Positions 11,262 through 23,199 of a DNA stretch of 64,000 nt are shown here, piece by piece. The position numbers were made by a program, and so were the translations under genes. The notes beneath the pieces were generated by a model, which saw only the letters and a list, made by a program, of their open reading frames with translations, had not been told where the DNA came from and did not search any database. This stretch comes from Tulasnella sp. 424. Taxonomy: Eukaryota; Basidiomycota; Agaricomycetes; Cantharellales; Tulasnellaceae. Each line of letters opens with the position of its first letter. Position 1 is the stretch's first letter. The stretch is taken from the NCBI GenBank assembly GCA_019633425.1, contig WSUB01000147.1:36529-100528 (forward strand). The letters are read 5' to 3'.

Positions 11262-13423
11262 CGTGCTGTGTAAGGGGGGAGGGAGGGGAGGGGAAGGGGG
11301 GAGATGATGAATGCAGAGAAAGTGTTCGGTGTGGATGAAAAAGGCGCCTAGATATAGTGTAGTGGAGACCCTTATAAAGAAACAGGAAGTAGGTGCGGCG
11401 ATGGGCTGTTTGTTGCAGGTGTGTGCTTTTTTTGTAGCCAATTTCCCTGTCACCAAGTGAAAGATTGGGTTTTCGGGTCAAAGGGTCCCCCGGATGCATG
11501 AAAACCGCAAATGCCCCTTTTCTGCATTGTATTGTTGTTGTGGGCTTTTTTTTTCTTACGAAGCGGAGATGTTGGTAATAGTGGGATAGGCGCGTCCTGT
11601 GCTGTGTTTTAGTCCGAGAAAGCCATTAAGCAGCGCCTGTTCGCTTCTACCGTCAATGCCTCGTGGGTGCCAGATCCGGTAAACTATTGGCACTCACCAC
11701 TCGGTATCCAATACCCCAATCATCATCATCATCCTTCCCACCCGTCGTGGGTGCGCTGCGCCACAATCGCACCGCTTTTCTCTCGATTCTCCTCACAAGT
11801 GACAGCATCAACAGCAATATTGAGTAAAAAGTGATAATGGGCTGTATCCCCATTCAATAATTAGTCATGAGAGTGTTTGGAGCTAGAAGAGAAGAGAATT
11901 CGAAGCGATTGATTTGCTGGGACTGCCATGACGCCCTGGAGGCCGGATACAGAAACCGAGATGATGGTACATTTGTAAGTGGAGGTCTGGACGACGACAC
12001 GCAACCCTTTCGGTCATTCCGATCATTCTCGATCACTTTTTCCACGTTCCGGGTCACCGACAACTCGCGATACTCATTCGACCACGGCTAAGACTCATCC
12101 GACTCCCTCTCCTCTCTTTCCAGCCGCCCACAACAGCTCGGACTTATCCCCGAGTCGCCCAACCCCCGACTCACGCTGCGCAACTCAGCCAACAACCGCC
12201 CCAACCCATTATTCATCTCCCAATGCTCTGTAGTTGTCCTAGTGTTGCGTTGGAGCTTGCGTGGATCGAATACATCGCCTTTTTGGTTTAGACCGAGCCA
12301 ACACCGAACCCTTCATGATCTGCAGTGGCTTAGACACAGGAGTGGAGGAAGAGCTGAGATACACATTTCGTGGTAGCACATGCTACGCAACTTTACTCCA
12401 CCTCTATTATTTTATAGGCGCTCACCGCAAACCGACATTAGTTCCATGCTTACTTTTGCTATCTGATAGCCCCCCCGGTAGTTTCAAGTCCCCGACACCC
12501 CACGGACGCCGCGAGAACCACGCTCGACGACGTTCCCAACAGCCTGCAGCATGAGGTCATTTGTGCTACAAAGCGCGGTGTGGTGCTGACTGTCGTGCTG
12601 ACTACTGCGATGATATCATCCTACATTCGCGAATTCTATCGCCCCTTGCATGATCCGCCCACCACGGATTCTTGCACATCAGCTCTCAACTGCGGAAAAT
12701 TCTCTATTTGCATACACAATCAAGCCAAAAGTACTCGGTTCCATGGTTCGTGGATTCTCGTCGTCTCGTCTGAAATTCAAACATTGTAAGACACCGAGAA
12801 ATCCCAAGACAGGAACCAACGTCGTCCAGCAATGAGGTCTCCGAAGCATGGGGAGGGAAGTGGGATGGGGGGGCTCCCGGGATTCCCGTTTTTGACGCCC
12901 AAAGCGCCCACCGATCGAATTCTCCGAGATTTACCTCCACCCTCAGCAACCGATCCCAAGATTCGCTTTCACAAAAACCTGTCTCTGACCCTGTCTAACT
13001 ACACTTTTCACCGCTGTCGACCGCTGTCGACACACATCGTTTAAACGGTATAGCCGGGTTGAATGAAGGGTTCCTCCATGGGCAGTTGCTGTATGGAGAA
13101 AAGCCCAGCCACTGGCTGGCGTCGGTCGCTTCCCAACGACATAATAGATCCTTTGTTTTAGACTTTTTTGGGGTGTGGCTATGTCTCGTCGCTGCTGACA
13201 AGCTCCTTTCGTATTGTTACTCATTGCATTTGACACATCAAAAATAGCTCCACCTCCACCCTCCTGCGGCTCGGCAAGCTTGCCGGTGGCTCGGCAGCAC
13301 CTCTCCTTCCGCGTGGGAAATAACTACCTCCGGCGTCCTTGAGAAAATTATACCGTCCCCACCTCCGATCGCCGGATACAGCTAACCCACTAGTTTTGTT
13401 ATCTCCGGCGTTATTTGTCAGTT
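11262..13423. other. Long divergent intergenic region
   Basis: These 2.2 kb separate the Zn2Cys6 gene (minus) from the RPA34 gene (plus) and hold both promoters. No open frame has protein-like composition. Near the RPA34 start there are pyrimidine-rich leader sequence and several CCG/CGG triplets ('CTCCGGCG' near 13330 and again near 13404), of the type Zn2Cys6 factors bind. A short CAT repeat lies near 11723. No RNA gene or transposon was seen. Confidence 0.5.
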
Positions 13424-14658
13424 ATGCCTTCAGACGGGGACTCGTCAGCCGCAGAATCAACCGACAATAGCAGGCAATCTTCACCTCAATCCACCCATGA
13501 GTCCGGCTCAAACCAGTAAGTCAGAAACGCCTCCAGCCTTGCTCTGTACTTAAAAAAAAAAAATCTTAATCATTGCCCTCGTTCCTCTTGCCTTGTTTTA
13601 GGGGATCCTCATCGGAATGGAAGGCTCCAAAGGGGTACGTCAAAGTCAATGTCGACGACTCGGAGCAAGGCAAAATCTTCGACTACGACACGATAAAAAA
13701 TGACCCAAATCTCGAAATATGGGTCATGCGAATGCCACTAAGCGTATGTGTATCCATCACAATTCCCGTTTTTAACCTTGTCCGACCCACTCGGGGCTCT
13801 CCCCCGAACCTCCTCTTGCTCCCTGTCTCTCGATCGGCGCTCGGTACCGAATCCGCAACCTCCCGCCAGATCAAGCCAAAGCATCTTGAAAATCTCACAT
13901 TCCAGATGCCCGAAAACCCTTCGTCTTCTTCGGTGGCGCAGTCCGTTGGTTCTATTAACAGAAAAGACAAGCATTACGACGTTCGCCTCCTGCCGGCCTC
14001 GTCGAACGTTCCAGCTCCCCCCTTCGGCGGCCAGCCAGACACGGAGGCAGTTGGCTGGGGCGAGGCTGAAGAGCTCAAATCATTGTCCGTTCTCCTTCCA
14101 AGAAGCAAAACTAACAGCCTTGTTCTCGGTGCGTTTCCCCGCATCGCATTCGGGCTCCTCCCCGGAGTCGTCAAACCTGCCGCCAACCTTACGCTGACGT
14201 CCCTCCCGTATCTTTTTTCGTGTTACTCATATCCTTATTCTGCATAATTGAATCTCATTTCGGCCACCATTGACTCTCCAATCGCAACCACCGCGCCCCC
14301 AACGGGCCTCCCCAACACAGCTCCTCGTCCCCCAGCACGTCATATCCTCATCACCCAGGCCGCGCCCCTTCCAACCCCAACTCCACCAGATCAGCAACTC
14401 TATACTGGTCCTCCTCCTCCAAGGCCTCAGCCCCTCGACAAACTCGTTCACGTCTTTCGTCCGATCGGATCCCTCGCCCCCACTCAATCTCCTTCCAAAC
14501 AACCCCAAGCTTTCCCTATGGACATTGAGCAACATCCAGAAGACTCGGACGACGCCGCTGAAGAAAGGCCCAAGAAGAAAGGCCGAAAAGACGGGGCCCA
14601 GTCGGGCTCCCGTCCCGAAAAGCCCCATTCATCAAAAAAGAAGAAACACGCTCAATAA
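13424..14658 (+). CDS. RPA34: RNA polymerase I subunit RPA34 (A34.5-like)
   Basis: Probable nucleolar subunit of the Pol I A49-A34.5 module used in rRNA transcription. Exons 13424-13515, 13602-13743, 13870-14128, 14321-14658; 831 nt, 276 residues. After an acidic Ser-rich start comes 'WKAPKGYVKVNVDDSEQGK', then 'FDYDTIKNDPNLEIWVMRMP' and 'KPKHLENLTFQMP', the order of the A34.5 dimerisation domain, with 'HYDVRLLP' and 'SLSVLLP' strands. The tail is Pro-rich then basic ('RPKKKGRKDG', 'SSKKKKHAQ'), as in family C-termini. The last intron (192 nt) is long for this genome, but its acceptor keeps phase (G|CT). The call rests on motif order; the family diverges quickly. Confidence 0.8.
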
Positions 14659-15161
14659 GCAAATTGAAACAAAGGTGCTGCGGGTTCAAAGGCAATCGTT
14701 TTTCTGGTCATTTCTAATATCTCGGCTCCGATGCAGCTTCTGACTGAAATTTGGTCTGTGTTGATTCCATTTGCGTGGCTTCATGTTCAAATTTTATGCT
14801 TCACCTTGTTGTTGTATTCTATTCATTACTTTCGCCTCATGCCCCTCGGATGTTTCCTTTGGAGACGCTTCGAGTATGGTCCACTTTCATGTCACCTGCC
14901 GAGTCTCCGCCGCAGCATCGAGCACCGCCGACCATACCGCGTTACTGGATAATTCCATGACGATCAGAAAGAGTAAAACCCAGGACACTGCGTCCGACTC
15001 GACCGAGTTCCAATTATCACTGCCACTTCCATTGTCCAACGCATTGTCACCTTGCATTTCGTGTTACAGAGAATCGAGCACCACAAAAGGTAGGGAACCA
15101 AAAAAAAAAAAAAAAAAACCAAAGCCATGCCTTTTACTGTCTGGTTACCAGAGTTGCCCAT
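14659..15161. other. Convergent intergenic region with poly(A) tract
   Basis: Tail-to-tail spacer between RPA34 (plus) and ADA3 (minus). It should hold both 3' UTRs and polyadenylation sites. A run of about 18 A lies near 15101-15118. The open frames here have no recognisable content. Confidence 0.5.
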
Positions 15162-17676
15162 TCATACTCCATTTAGAAATGCAGACGGACTGCGCTGAGG
15201 CCCCATCCCATTGGTTGGACCAACACTCAGGAGTCGGCGAGGGTCGCTGGTGTCCACGTCCAGTTTCCCAGCTCCATCCTTGTCTTTCGAGCCTGTCTCT
15301 CCGCCCCCATCTCCCTGCAGCCCTTCGTAGATACTCCGCTCGGGCAACCCAGTCAATCGCCCGGGGTCCCGTCTCTCCCACTCATCCATCGCCTTGCCGA
15401 ACACGCTCACCCACCTATCTCGTAACCTCACCTTCTCCAACAGACTATCTGGCGGGTTCAGGACAACTTGCCCTCCATATCCAGTGCCAACACCAGGATC
15501 ACCATCCGCCACGGTCGTCCCACCAGGAACGCCGGGCTTGTCCTTGTCCTTCTTCCCTTTCTTTGGTGCTGCCTTGGCAGCAGCTTTGAGCATTTTGGTG
15601 TAGCTCGCAGTGATGCTCTTTTCAAGACTGTCGAGGGTATTTTGATAGTCCTGATAGGCCAGACGGTCTCGGGCGATGCTGAGAAGCCGATTCTTACGCT
15701 GGATGTTAATGGAACGCTGATCTTGCAGTAGAGACTGACACCGCCTCAAAGCAGACGTGATGTCGTCGTCCATAGGAGGCGAGAATGCAGGCTATGCGGA
15801 TCGTAGAGTTAGCCAAGTTCCAACCCAGTGTTGATGTCGAGAATACCTCTTCCTCCCCGAGTAAACCCAGAGCTCTCAGTTCAGCCCGTATTCTCCCCTC
15901 CAATTCCCCGGCCGTGTTGATACTGTTTCCAGCCGCAGCGGCCTTGCTACCAGGCGCAGGTACCTTGGGTCCAGCACCAGTCAACCCCGACGTCGTGTCG
16001 TCGTCCTTGCTCTTGTGATGCCCGTGCGGTTCCTCCAGCAGGAGCGCACCCATGATGCGTTCCGTTATCGGACCGACACTCTTGTCTTCCTTGAGCAAAT
16101 CACCTTCTGTTACAGTCCGAGGATCCCAGCTCGCGAGCGCTTGGCTCATTCCAGAAAGGACTGGGGGCGGCATGGTGCTCGTCGAACCACCCTCACCGAC
16201 GAGCGTTGTCCCATCACCATCCTTTCCTTTTGTCTTTAGCGGCGAGTTATCACCCAGTGAGCTCTCTGGACCAAACCCGTTGGTCGAGGCAGCCGAGAGT
16301 GGGGGCTCGTCAACGGCAGCATACGTTCTGTCGAGTGAATAACCTCGAGGCCAACTTTGGGCAACCTCGGCAGCCAAAATAGCCGCTTGGCGATCTTCTT
16401 CTTCCCAGACTTCGGTATAATGTCTCCCTAAGGCGGGGATAAGGAACGGCTCGACATCATCGGCCTTGGGATGCCAATTCAGCACTTGAATCCCGCGGAG
16501 GTTTCGATCTGCAAACTCACGTCAAACTCTAGCCAGGCGACATCCTCTTCTCCAACAGGCTTCATCCACGATTCCACTTCCTTCCAAAAGGTATGGACGG
16601 GTGTTTGGTTGGGAGGCGCCTTGCGATCTGAAAAGTCCTCCTGGACGTGCTTTGGATCGTTTGGAGTTCGGGTATAGGTAAAGCCTCCGTACGTAGCCCC
16701 AACTGGCTTGACCGGGAAGAGTGGTTTTGGTGGCAAATTCCAGTCCGTAGCAATGCTGGGTGGCGGTGCAACGGCGGAAGGAGGATGGGGGGTAGCGACG
16801 CTGTTCAGGCTGGCGGACGAGAGAGACGGTTTCATGGCAGGAACCTTTAACTTTGGAGGAACAACAGGAGCTGAAGATGGGTGCGAAGGGTGTGGATGAG
16901 GTGAGGGGCGAGGTCGCTGAGCAGGTGGTGGCATCAAATCGCTCGCTAGAAATGGGAATGCAAACTATTAGAAAAGATATCGGTTTTGGCGTAGCAGGAG
17001 GTACATACCAATAGACTCCATATCGTCATCATCGTCATCAAGCCTCTTTCGTTTATTCTTGGATTTGATCTTCGGTTGTGGAGGTATTATCGGGGTTTGA
17101 GAAGCAGCCTTAAGAGCAGCCGCTTTCGCAGCGGATGCATTTGGGCTAGAAAATTGGCGAGTCAGAGAACGATTAGACCTATTGACATGAAGCGACATAC
17201 GGCCTGCCTCTTCCGTTTTGCTGCGGTCGCGACGATGGTCCCACACTACCATCATCCCTCTCCGGCGTTCCTAAGCAGAGGCACCCTTATCAGTAAAACG
17301 GCAGAGACAGTGGTGTAAGCATTGGCTAACCGCTATATTCTCGCTTTATCTTGACGACTGGCCCGCGCTCTCGCTGGACTTCTGAATCGGCGTCCCTTGT
17401 CCTCTCCCTATCCTTATCCTTGATTTTTATCTTCCCTTTTAACATCTTCTCTCTCTCCTTGGCTTTCCTGTACATCCCATCGAATGTTGATATGTCCAGG
17501 TTTGCCTTCTGAGCCCGATTGTTTGACGCATTTTGCAGAGCGATCAGCTCGCGTTGCAGAGCTAGGAGTTCATCGAGAGAGGGGATTGTATGCTCGGATG
17601 CATGCACGAGATTGGAGCGGAGAACAGGCTGTACTGGGTATGGTTGAAAGGGGCGATGAGACGAACCGCCTTCCAT
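15162..17676 (-). CDS. NGG1: SAGA/ADA complex subunit Ada3 (Ngg1)
   Basis: Linker subunit of the histone-acetyltransferase module (with Gcn5 and Ada2). Exons 17331-17676, 17201-17270, 17009-17145, 16521-16945, 15847-16464, 15162-15791; 2226 nt, 741 residues. The N-terminal helical block 'IPSLDELLALQRELIAL' is followed by a basic segment with a nuclear-localisation-like patch ('KIKSKNKRKRLDDDD'). Middle motifs include 'ADDVEPFLIPALGRHYTEVW'. The C-terminal Ada3 domain runs from about residue 535: 'LLSIARDRLAYQDYQNTL', 'EKSITASYTKMLKA', a Lys-rich insert, then 'LRDRWVSVFGKAMDEWE'. All six exons join in phase. The start (MEGGSSH) was chosen because upstream sequence of the same frame has no conserved look; a Met at 17982 is open. 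Confidence 0.86.
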
Positions 17677-18152
17677 TGACGCTATTGAAACGAAAGGTGA
17701 AAGGAGATGGGTACGGGAAAAGCTCTGAGTGTTTTGTCGGAGCAAGGGCGAGGTTAGAGGTCGGATAGTTAAGATAGATTGGGGCACGATATTCACAGAG
17801 TTATTAGGTGGTTTTAATTCGACTCCAGTGCCTATCGTTGCAGAGCTGGAGGTGCTTGAATGCGTGAGTTGTCGCCGCTGTTGCACGCCGTTTAGGGATT
17901 GATTTCTTTTGATGGAAATGTCCGCCGGAAATAACCGGAAGACTTGGATAAGAGCTGGTGTGAGGCTCAAGCCGCTCTGCAAATACCAGAGAGGAGCTTT
18001 TGAGGATGGAAAGATGCCTGGGTGGTGGTCGAAGAATGTCCGTCAGCGCGTGTTCGTTTTTCTACTTTCCAACCCTTCCCACGCCAGACGCCACAGTTTC
18101 GCCAAGGGAGTGAAATGAATAATAATAGACATAGCATAACATATACATCTCG
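17677..18152. other. Intergenic, upstream of ADA3
   Basis: About 480 nt between the ADA3 start and the 3' end of the transporter gene, both on minus. It probably holds the ADA3 promoter. An AT-rich stretch near 18115-18145 may be the transporter 3' UTR. Nothing else was recognised. Confidence 0.4.
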
Positions 18153-20135
18153 TCACAAGTCAACATCAGCACCAAGTTCTCCTGCTAACTCATAACAAGC
18201 CACTAGCATCAGTTGCCCGATCAAGTCGCAAAGTGCAGAATGAACGGGCAGGCAATAATTATCAGGATCATATCCCCGACTCCAGAAGATAAGAGTAAAG
18301 TAGTGAGCTATAACCAAGGCAATAGCAGTCTTTATTAGGGAGAGTGTAAGTACCGGTGGTCGGGCAGCAAAGTCACAGCAACACTGGCGATCACTCACCG
18401 AGAGACAAAAGAAACCAACGAACGCGCCAACAAAGAGCAATGGAAGGTCCATCCATCCAGTGCCGTATACAAAAGCTAAAAATGTTAGCATGACCGGCAG
18501 AGACACCCCGAACAAAGTCATCCCAGTAAGTGAGCCACGGGACCCTGCTGGGGGAGCTTTCATAAATTCAAGCCTAGAGTGAGGTGTCCGCTTCGGGAGA
18601 TCGTCGGATGCGTGAAGGAGTGTTGAAAGCCGGGATATATATACCGCACCGACTGAGCCCGGCAGACCTGGATTGGAGAGTGTAAACGGTCAAGGCGGAA
18701 AAACGAGTGCCCATGCTGTGAAACCCACCACTGATTATAACAGCCATCAAACCGAACCCTTCGTATTTTTTGACAAATTTCTCTAGGACCATACCAGTCC
18801 CAGAGCTAATAAACATGGCTCCGAACAGTGGCGTCCAGCCGGACCATAGCAGGTGCTTCACTTCGGCGTTTTTCGATGCAGCGCGGACGGCTAAGTATGT
18901 CAAGCCGAGAAGGGAAAGGAGGAGAAGGAAAGGGATGGGCGAGGGAATGTACAGCAGGGCGGTAGAGGAGAGCGCGAGGAGCGTAAGGGTAAGCAGATCA
19001 CCAAGACAACTCGCGATAGGCGGGGCAATATTGTCTACGCGAGGCACCAAATTTTAGTGAATGAGGTGTATGAGAGGGGCACAACATACCTGGATTCAGT
19101 TTAAATCTTTGGCACATTAGGACCAATGAGCACATGAAAGATCCTAGGATCAAACCACTCATGCTTGCCGACGCCATGGCTGTGGTAAGCACAGTCCAAA
19201 ACCTACGCACTCGATTAAGCAAACGTCGTGTAGCGCGATAATCAAGAGTCCTCGGAACCTACTCTCGAAATCTTGACCCCCATGTTCGGGACGCCGGAAG
19301 AGTCTTGTCCGAGTCGCGTGTGGTTGGTGATCGTACGGCCGTCATTAAAATATCGTACACAGTCCCCCGCAGACTCAACGCTGCCGAAGCGGTTGAATTT
19401 GATTGAGAGCCGGTCTGCCCCGGCGGGGAATCTTGGGGCATTTCCATAGGCATCTTCTCCCGGGATGGAAGAACCAAGCCCAGGACGAACGACAGCGCCG
19501 CAGCAGCACACGATACCAACAAGGCCTGGACCTGTAACAACAATAAATTTCCGAGGATGAGGGGTTGCCGTGATTCATGAGAGTTCAGCAGGCCCATGTT
19601 CGCTGCTGTGCCGAGGCGAGCCGAGAGATTCAGTTCAAGATTGCCTTTCAAATTGTTTATGATGGGTATAAGGACGAAAAGTTCGTCGGTAGTTCGAAGT
19701 GCTGTCCATCGCTTTCCCCATCAATCGAGCTTTAGTGAGGAGGTTTTTGAAGGCGAGATAAAGGGACAATGCTTACGGAGACTCGTTCAAGCAGTTCCCC
19801 GGTGAAGACCATGCCAAAAACCGTAAGGAATAACGTTGGTGCCGCCTGTCGGAGCCGCTGAGTCCCAAGTTGGCCTTGCTTGGTCTTTAACTACGTACCT
19901 CTACCAGTAGACGTTTTGCGAACTGCCAATTTCCTACATCTAGAGACACGGTATTGATGCTGATTCGTCTACGATGGCCTGGTCGCTCCTTCCTCCGCTG
20001 GGTTCCAGAACTCCTGCGTTCCCCTAGTAGAGCATCTGTTTGTTGTTCGTTCTCTTCGTTTCCATCATCATCCGATGTATAATCGTTACTTGGGAGCTGT
20101 TTGTCAGTCGGGGTCTGCTGTTCTGTTGAGGCCAT
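18153..20135 (-). CDS. SLC41/MgtE-type divalent cation transporter
   Basis: Membrane protein predicted to move Mg2+ or related cations. Exons 19899-20135, 19777-19845, 19263-19711, 19090-19202, 18729-19034, 18399-18667, 18153-18329; 1620 nt, 539 residues. An acidic and Arg-rich cytosolic N-terminus precedes two SLC41 repeats. Repeat 1: 'FGMVFTGELLERV', 'NNLKGNLELNLSARLGTAAN', 'GNLLLLQVQALL'. Repeat 2: 'LNPDNIAPPIASCLGDLLTL', 'WTPLFGAMFISS', then 'GSVGAVYISRLSTLLHA' restored by removing a 61-nt intron. The last exon has 'FWSRGYDPDNYCLPVHSAL', typical of SLC41 C-termini. About ten hydrophobic segments are visible. Intron 18330-18398 (69 nt) is stop-free and in frame, so retention would add 23 residues in a membrane region. 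Confidence 0.9.
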
Positions 20136-20622
20136 AAAGATGTGATGGAAGCTAATCGGCGTTCGTGGCGGGCTTCAAGCGCGGGAAACCTGACAAAGCG
20201 GTTGTTGATGCCAAGAAGCGCTCGACCCTGAGAGTGAAATGCCACCAAGTCTACGTAGATGACAGAGCCATATACCATACAGTACTAGTCGAGTCATTAT
20301 ACTGAGCCACGAGATCTTCTTGAAGGTTAACTTGATTTCCGATGTGGCTTTCAAACCCTCGTCAAATCCCTCGAGACCGACGAACCTTCCTTCACGACCA
20401 TCACCCGCTCCTGTTGACAGGCATACAATAAGGTCTTGTGCTACAGGCCACAATGATGTTTGCGTTGAATAATGCTCTCGGCACCTTTCCTGCCGCTTAA
20501 CGCCTCATACGGATATCGCACGATGTCATTAAGGACAAAGAAAATCATCTTGTATTTCAATTACAGGTGATTAAATGAAACGAGGGTAACAGGATGGGAA
20601 ATGTTGGTCTGAGAGAGCTGAT
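20136..20622. other. Intergenic between transporter and second DUF6699 gene
   Basis: Both neighbours are on minus, so this holds the transporter promoter. A minus-strand frame at about 20175-20453 ('GREGRFVGLEGFDEGLK', 'LTFKKISWLSIMTRL') looks mildly protein-like, and a possible upstream exon begins 'MIFFVLNDIVRYPYEAL' near 20548. The pieces do not join cleanly and match no family I know, so no gene is called. Confidence 0.3.
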
Positions 20623-21597
20623 CTACGATGTCACCTGCATGCAGAAGATGTTGGACGCCTTAAACCCAAGGTGCTTAATGGAGAATTCATGATCTTGTTC
20701 GAGACCATCAAAGAAGCTAAGCAAGTGTCGGGTCTGATTAGTCTCCTGGCAGTCGATTGGCGACGTGTGGCCTTACATTCTGTCACGGAGCCAAGCTGAC
20801 CGAGAAAGTCGCTGCCCGTTTCCACCGGGAGAAGGTGAACCATAGTATCCCATTCCTATACGAGATTAAAAAAAAGGTGACGAGATGGTCAAAACTATGG
20901 AATTAATGGCCTAGATCAAATCCCTACCTCCTCCCCAGCCAGGGGCACCGTAGATTTGCTGAGCATTCTGAGCAGCGCGCCTGACTTGATCTCGGGTCCG
21001 TGAAGGAAGTGTTTCAAGTTCCGCGTCGGTGATGAACGACTCGGAGTACCTAGATAGATGGTTCATGAAGGAGATGAGTCACACAAAAAGCTGGCAAGAT
21101 TCAAAGAGGCGTACTGCTTCCCAACGGCCGTGCAGAAGTCAGCAACAGTAACACCTGTAGGATTCTTAATATGCGTGTGCCATGGTGCTAAGCGGCAAAT
21201 GATGTGAAGCTCCTGAACCCGAGGAATGGTAGCGGGCTCGTTCCCATGAGCCAGTTCAAGGTCTTGGTCCTTGTTGGCGGGGTTATATCCACCGGCGTCT
21301 GGGGTCGTTATGGACGAAAAGGGCGTATATGAGCAATCAGGGTTTGAGAAACGTATGTGCAGGCGGGTTAAGGGCTAATCGTTTACTCACGGCCGCTTGC
21401 GAGGTTCAAGATCAAGTGGAAGCCTCCAAATGAATGGGTAAGGATGGGATGTAGAGCCAGCTCACAACCGAGCAGATACAAGTCCGTGGTGGTAAGGACT
21501 GGGCCATCTGGATCCAATTCCAAAGCGATCAGGGTCAGAATGCCGATGATCCCTGTGTAGGTGACGTACAATTAGGGCCTGAAGCAAATTTATCCAT
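20623..21597 (-). CDS. Second DUF6699-domain protein
   Basis: Six exons: 21570-21597, 21391-21507, 21115-21298, 20928-21049, 20777-20855, 20623-20716; 624 nt, 207 residues. It is essentially a bare DUF6699 domain: 'MDKFASGPNYGPVL' (Tyr codon split by intron 1), 'HPILTHSFGGFHLILNL', 'EPATIPRVQELHII', 'PTGVTVADFCTAVGKQ', 'RLSRSAWLRDRIFFDGLE' and 'LGFKASNIFCMQV'. The 28-nt first exon is short but its junction restores the 'GPNYGPVL' signature common in this family. Function unknown. It is transcribed divergently from the CCDC124-like gene, with 204 nt between start codons. Confidence 0.86.
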
Positions 21598-21801
21598 CTA
21601 TAATGAAATCTGGACTATCACTCTTCTGAGTAAGATGTTCGTAAAACAAGGAGGAAGGAGGGCTTCGGTCGTGGTGGTGGTGGGAGATATCGGCTCAAGA
21701 ACGAGGCGGGCACGTGTTTGTGACGGTGTGTGACTGGCAATTGCCCTTCCCTCCACCACACCCACCCTTGTGATCTCTTATCTGATAACATTCCCAACGA
21801 A

Positions 21802-22919
21802 ATGCCACCAAAGAAAGGAGGGAACGAGAAGAAAGAGAGTGGAAGAGCTAAGAAAGCTGAGAACGCAGCGAAAAAGAAGGAGGAAGTAGCCGCAGCGGCC
21901 GTACGTCGCAACCTTCCCGCCTCTAACGCACCACAGAGGAATGTTGAAGACCTTCACGGATGGCTTGTAGGAAAGGAAGGAGGCTTCCGCTTGGGACGAT
22001 GGCGCAAAACAAAAGAAGCAAAAGGACCTTGAACGAGATGCAAAGAAGGCTGCAGATGCGGCGAGGAAAGCGGAGGCTGCTCGACAGCTGGTGGGAGCCA
22101 TTAGGTCACCACAATCGCCTGCCCCTACTGACGAGCGTTTTATCGGTTGTTAGGCCGAGGAAGAGGCAGCCATATCGAGCTCCAAACCCAAAGCAACAGG
22201 CCCAAAAGGTACTGCAGCCAAACAGAAAGGGAAGGCAAAGGACGTGATCCCCGCTGGCCCAGGAGCAATCGCTGCCGGAGGCCTTATGGCCCCTACAGAG
22301 GATAAACCAAAGGATGCGGATCCACCCGAGGTCGACACCGCTGAAGAAGAACCCCAGAAGGTGGAAGAATATGCAGCGACCGGTTTGGACGATGCCCTAG
22401 AGATGATGAGCTTAGTGACTGCTAAGACGGACAAAGCGAGCGTTGGTCAAGCTGCGGCAGGTATCGAATCCCATCCAGAGGTGAGTTCGGAGATTGAATT
22501 TGAGCATTCCAGCTTCACAAACTGTACTAACACGGGCGGAACATAGCGTCGCTTCAAAGCTGCATTTGAAGCTTACAAGGAGCGTACCCTTCCTGAGCTC
22601 AAGGATGAGAGGCCTGGCTTGCGATTGCAACAGTATAATGTGGGATATTATCTGTCGTTAAACTGGGAGAAAGGAGCGTGCTTAACCTTTCTTTATCGCG
22701 ATCTACGACAGGACATAATGTACAAGCAGTTTCAGAAACATCCCGATAACCCGTTCAACCAGCAGACCGTCTCGTGAGTCGATCGCTTCACGGCCCTACG
22801 TTTCCAGGATATCGCTAACACCAATGTTCCACAGATATAACGCGTCGCAAGAGGAGAAGACGGGGATCCTTCAGAGACAAAAGGAACGCACAGAAAACAG
22901 ATATCGTCAGCAACCTTGA
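21802..22919 (+). CDS. CCDC124/Lso2-type ribosome-associated protein
   Basis: Family members bind ribosomes and help them recover after stationary phase or stress. Exons 21802-21900, 21971-22090, 22154-22480, 22547-22639, 22712-22773, 22835-22919; 786 nt, 261 residues. The N-terminus is the family signature 'MPPKKGGNEKKESGRAKKA' with a long charged helix continuing over intron 1 into 'ERKEASAWDDGAKQKKQK'. A Pro/Ala linker follows. The C-terminal domain reads 'TGLDDALEMMSL', 'ESHPERRFKAAFEAYKERTL', 'PGLRLQQYN', 'DIMYKQFQKHPDNPFNQ', 'SYNASQEE'. All splice phases agree. Human CCDC124 has the same order; yeast Lso2 keeps only the N-terminal part. Confidence 0.92.
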
Positions 22920-23199
22920 GAGCTTGGTCTGCCCCACCTCGATAGGAGCGACTCATGCGTGTTAACAAAGAGCCAGCTCTACGCTCAGTGCCATTCTAAA
23001 GCTGTATTCTGTGATTGAAATGCATTCCAGTGGTAGAAGCTGTGAACATCAGAATCAGGGGGAAGCCATGGCCGTTTTCTGCAGTCACACGTAATTCCGC
23101 GCTAAAGGCCGAGTCACAGCCCCGACTGCGAAATCGCGCAGTTGACCTCATTCGAGTGCGGACACCCTCTCCCACTGCCCACTGCCAAATTCCCCCATC

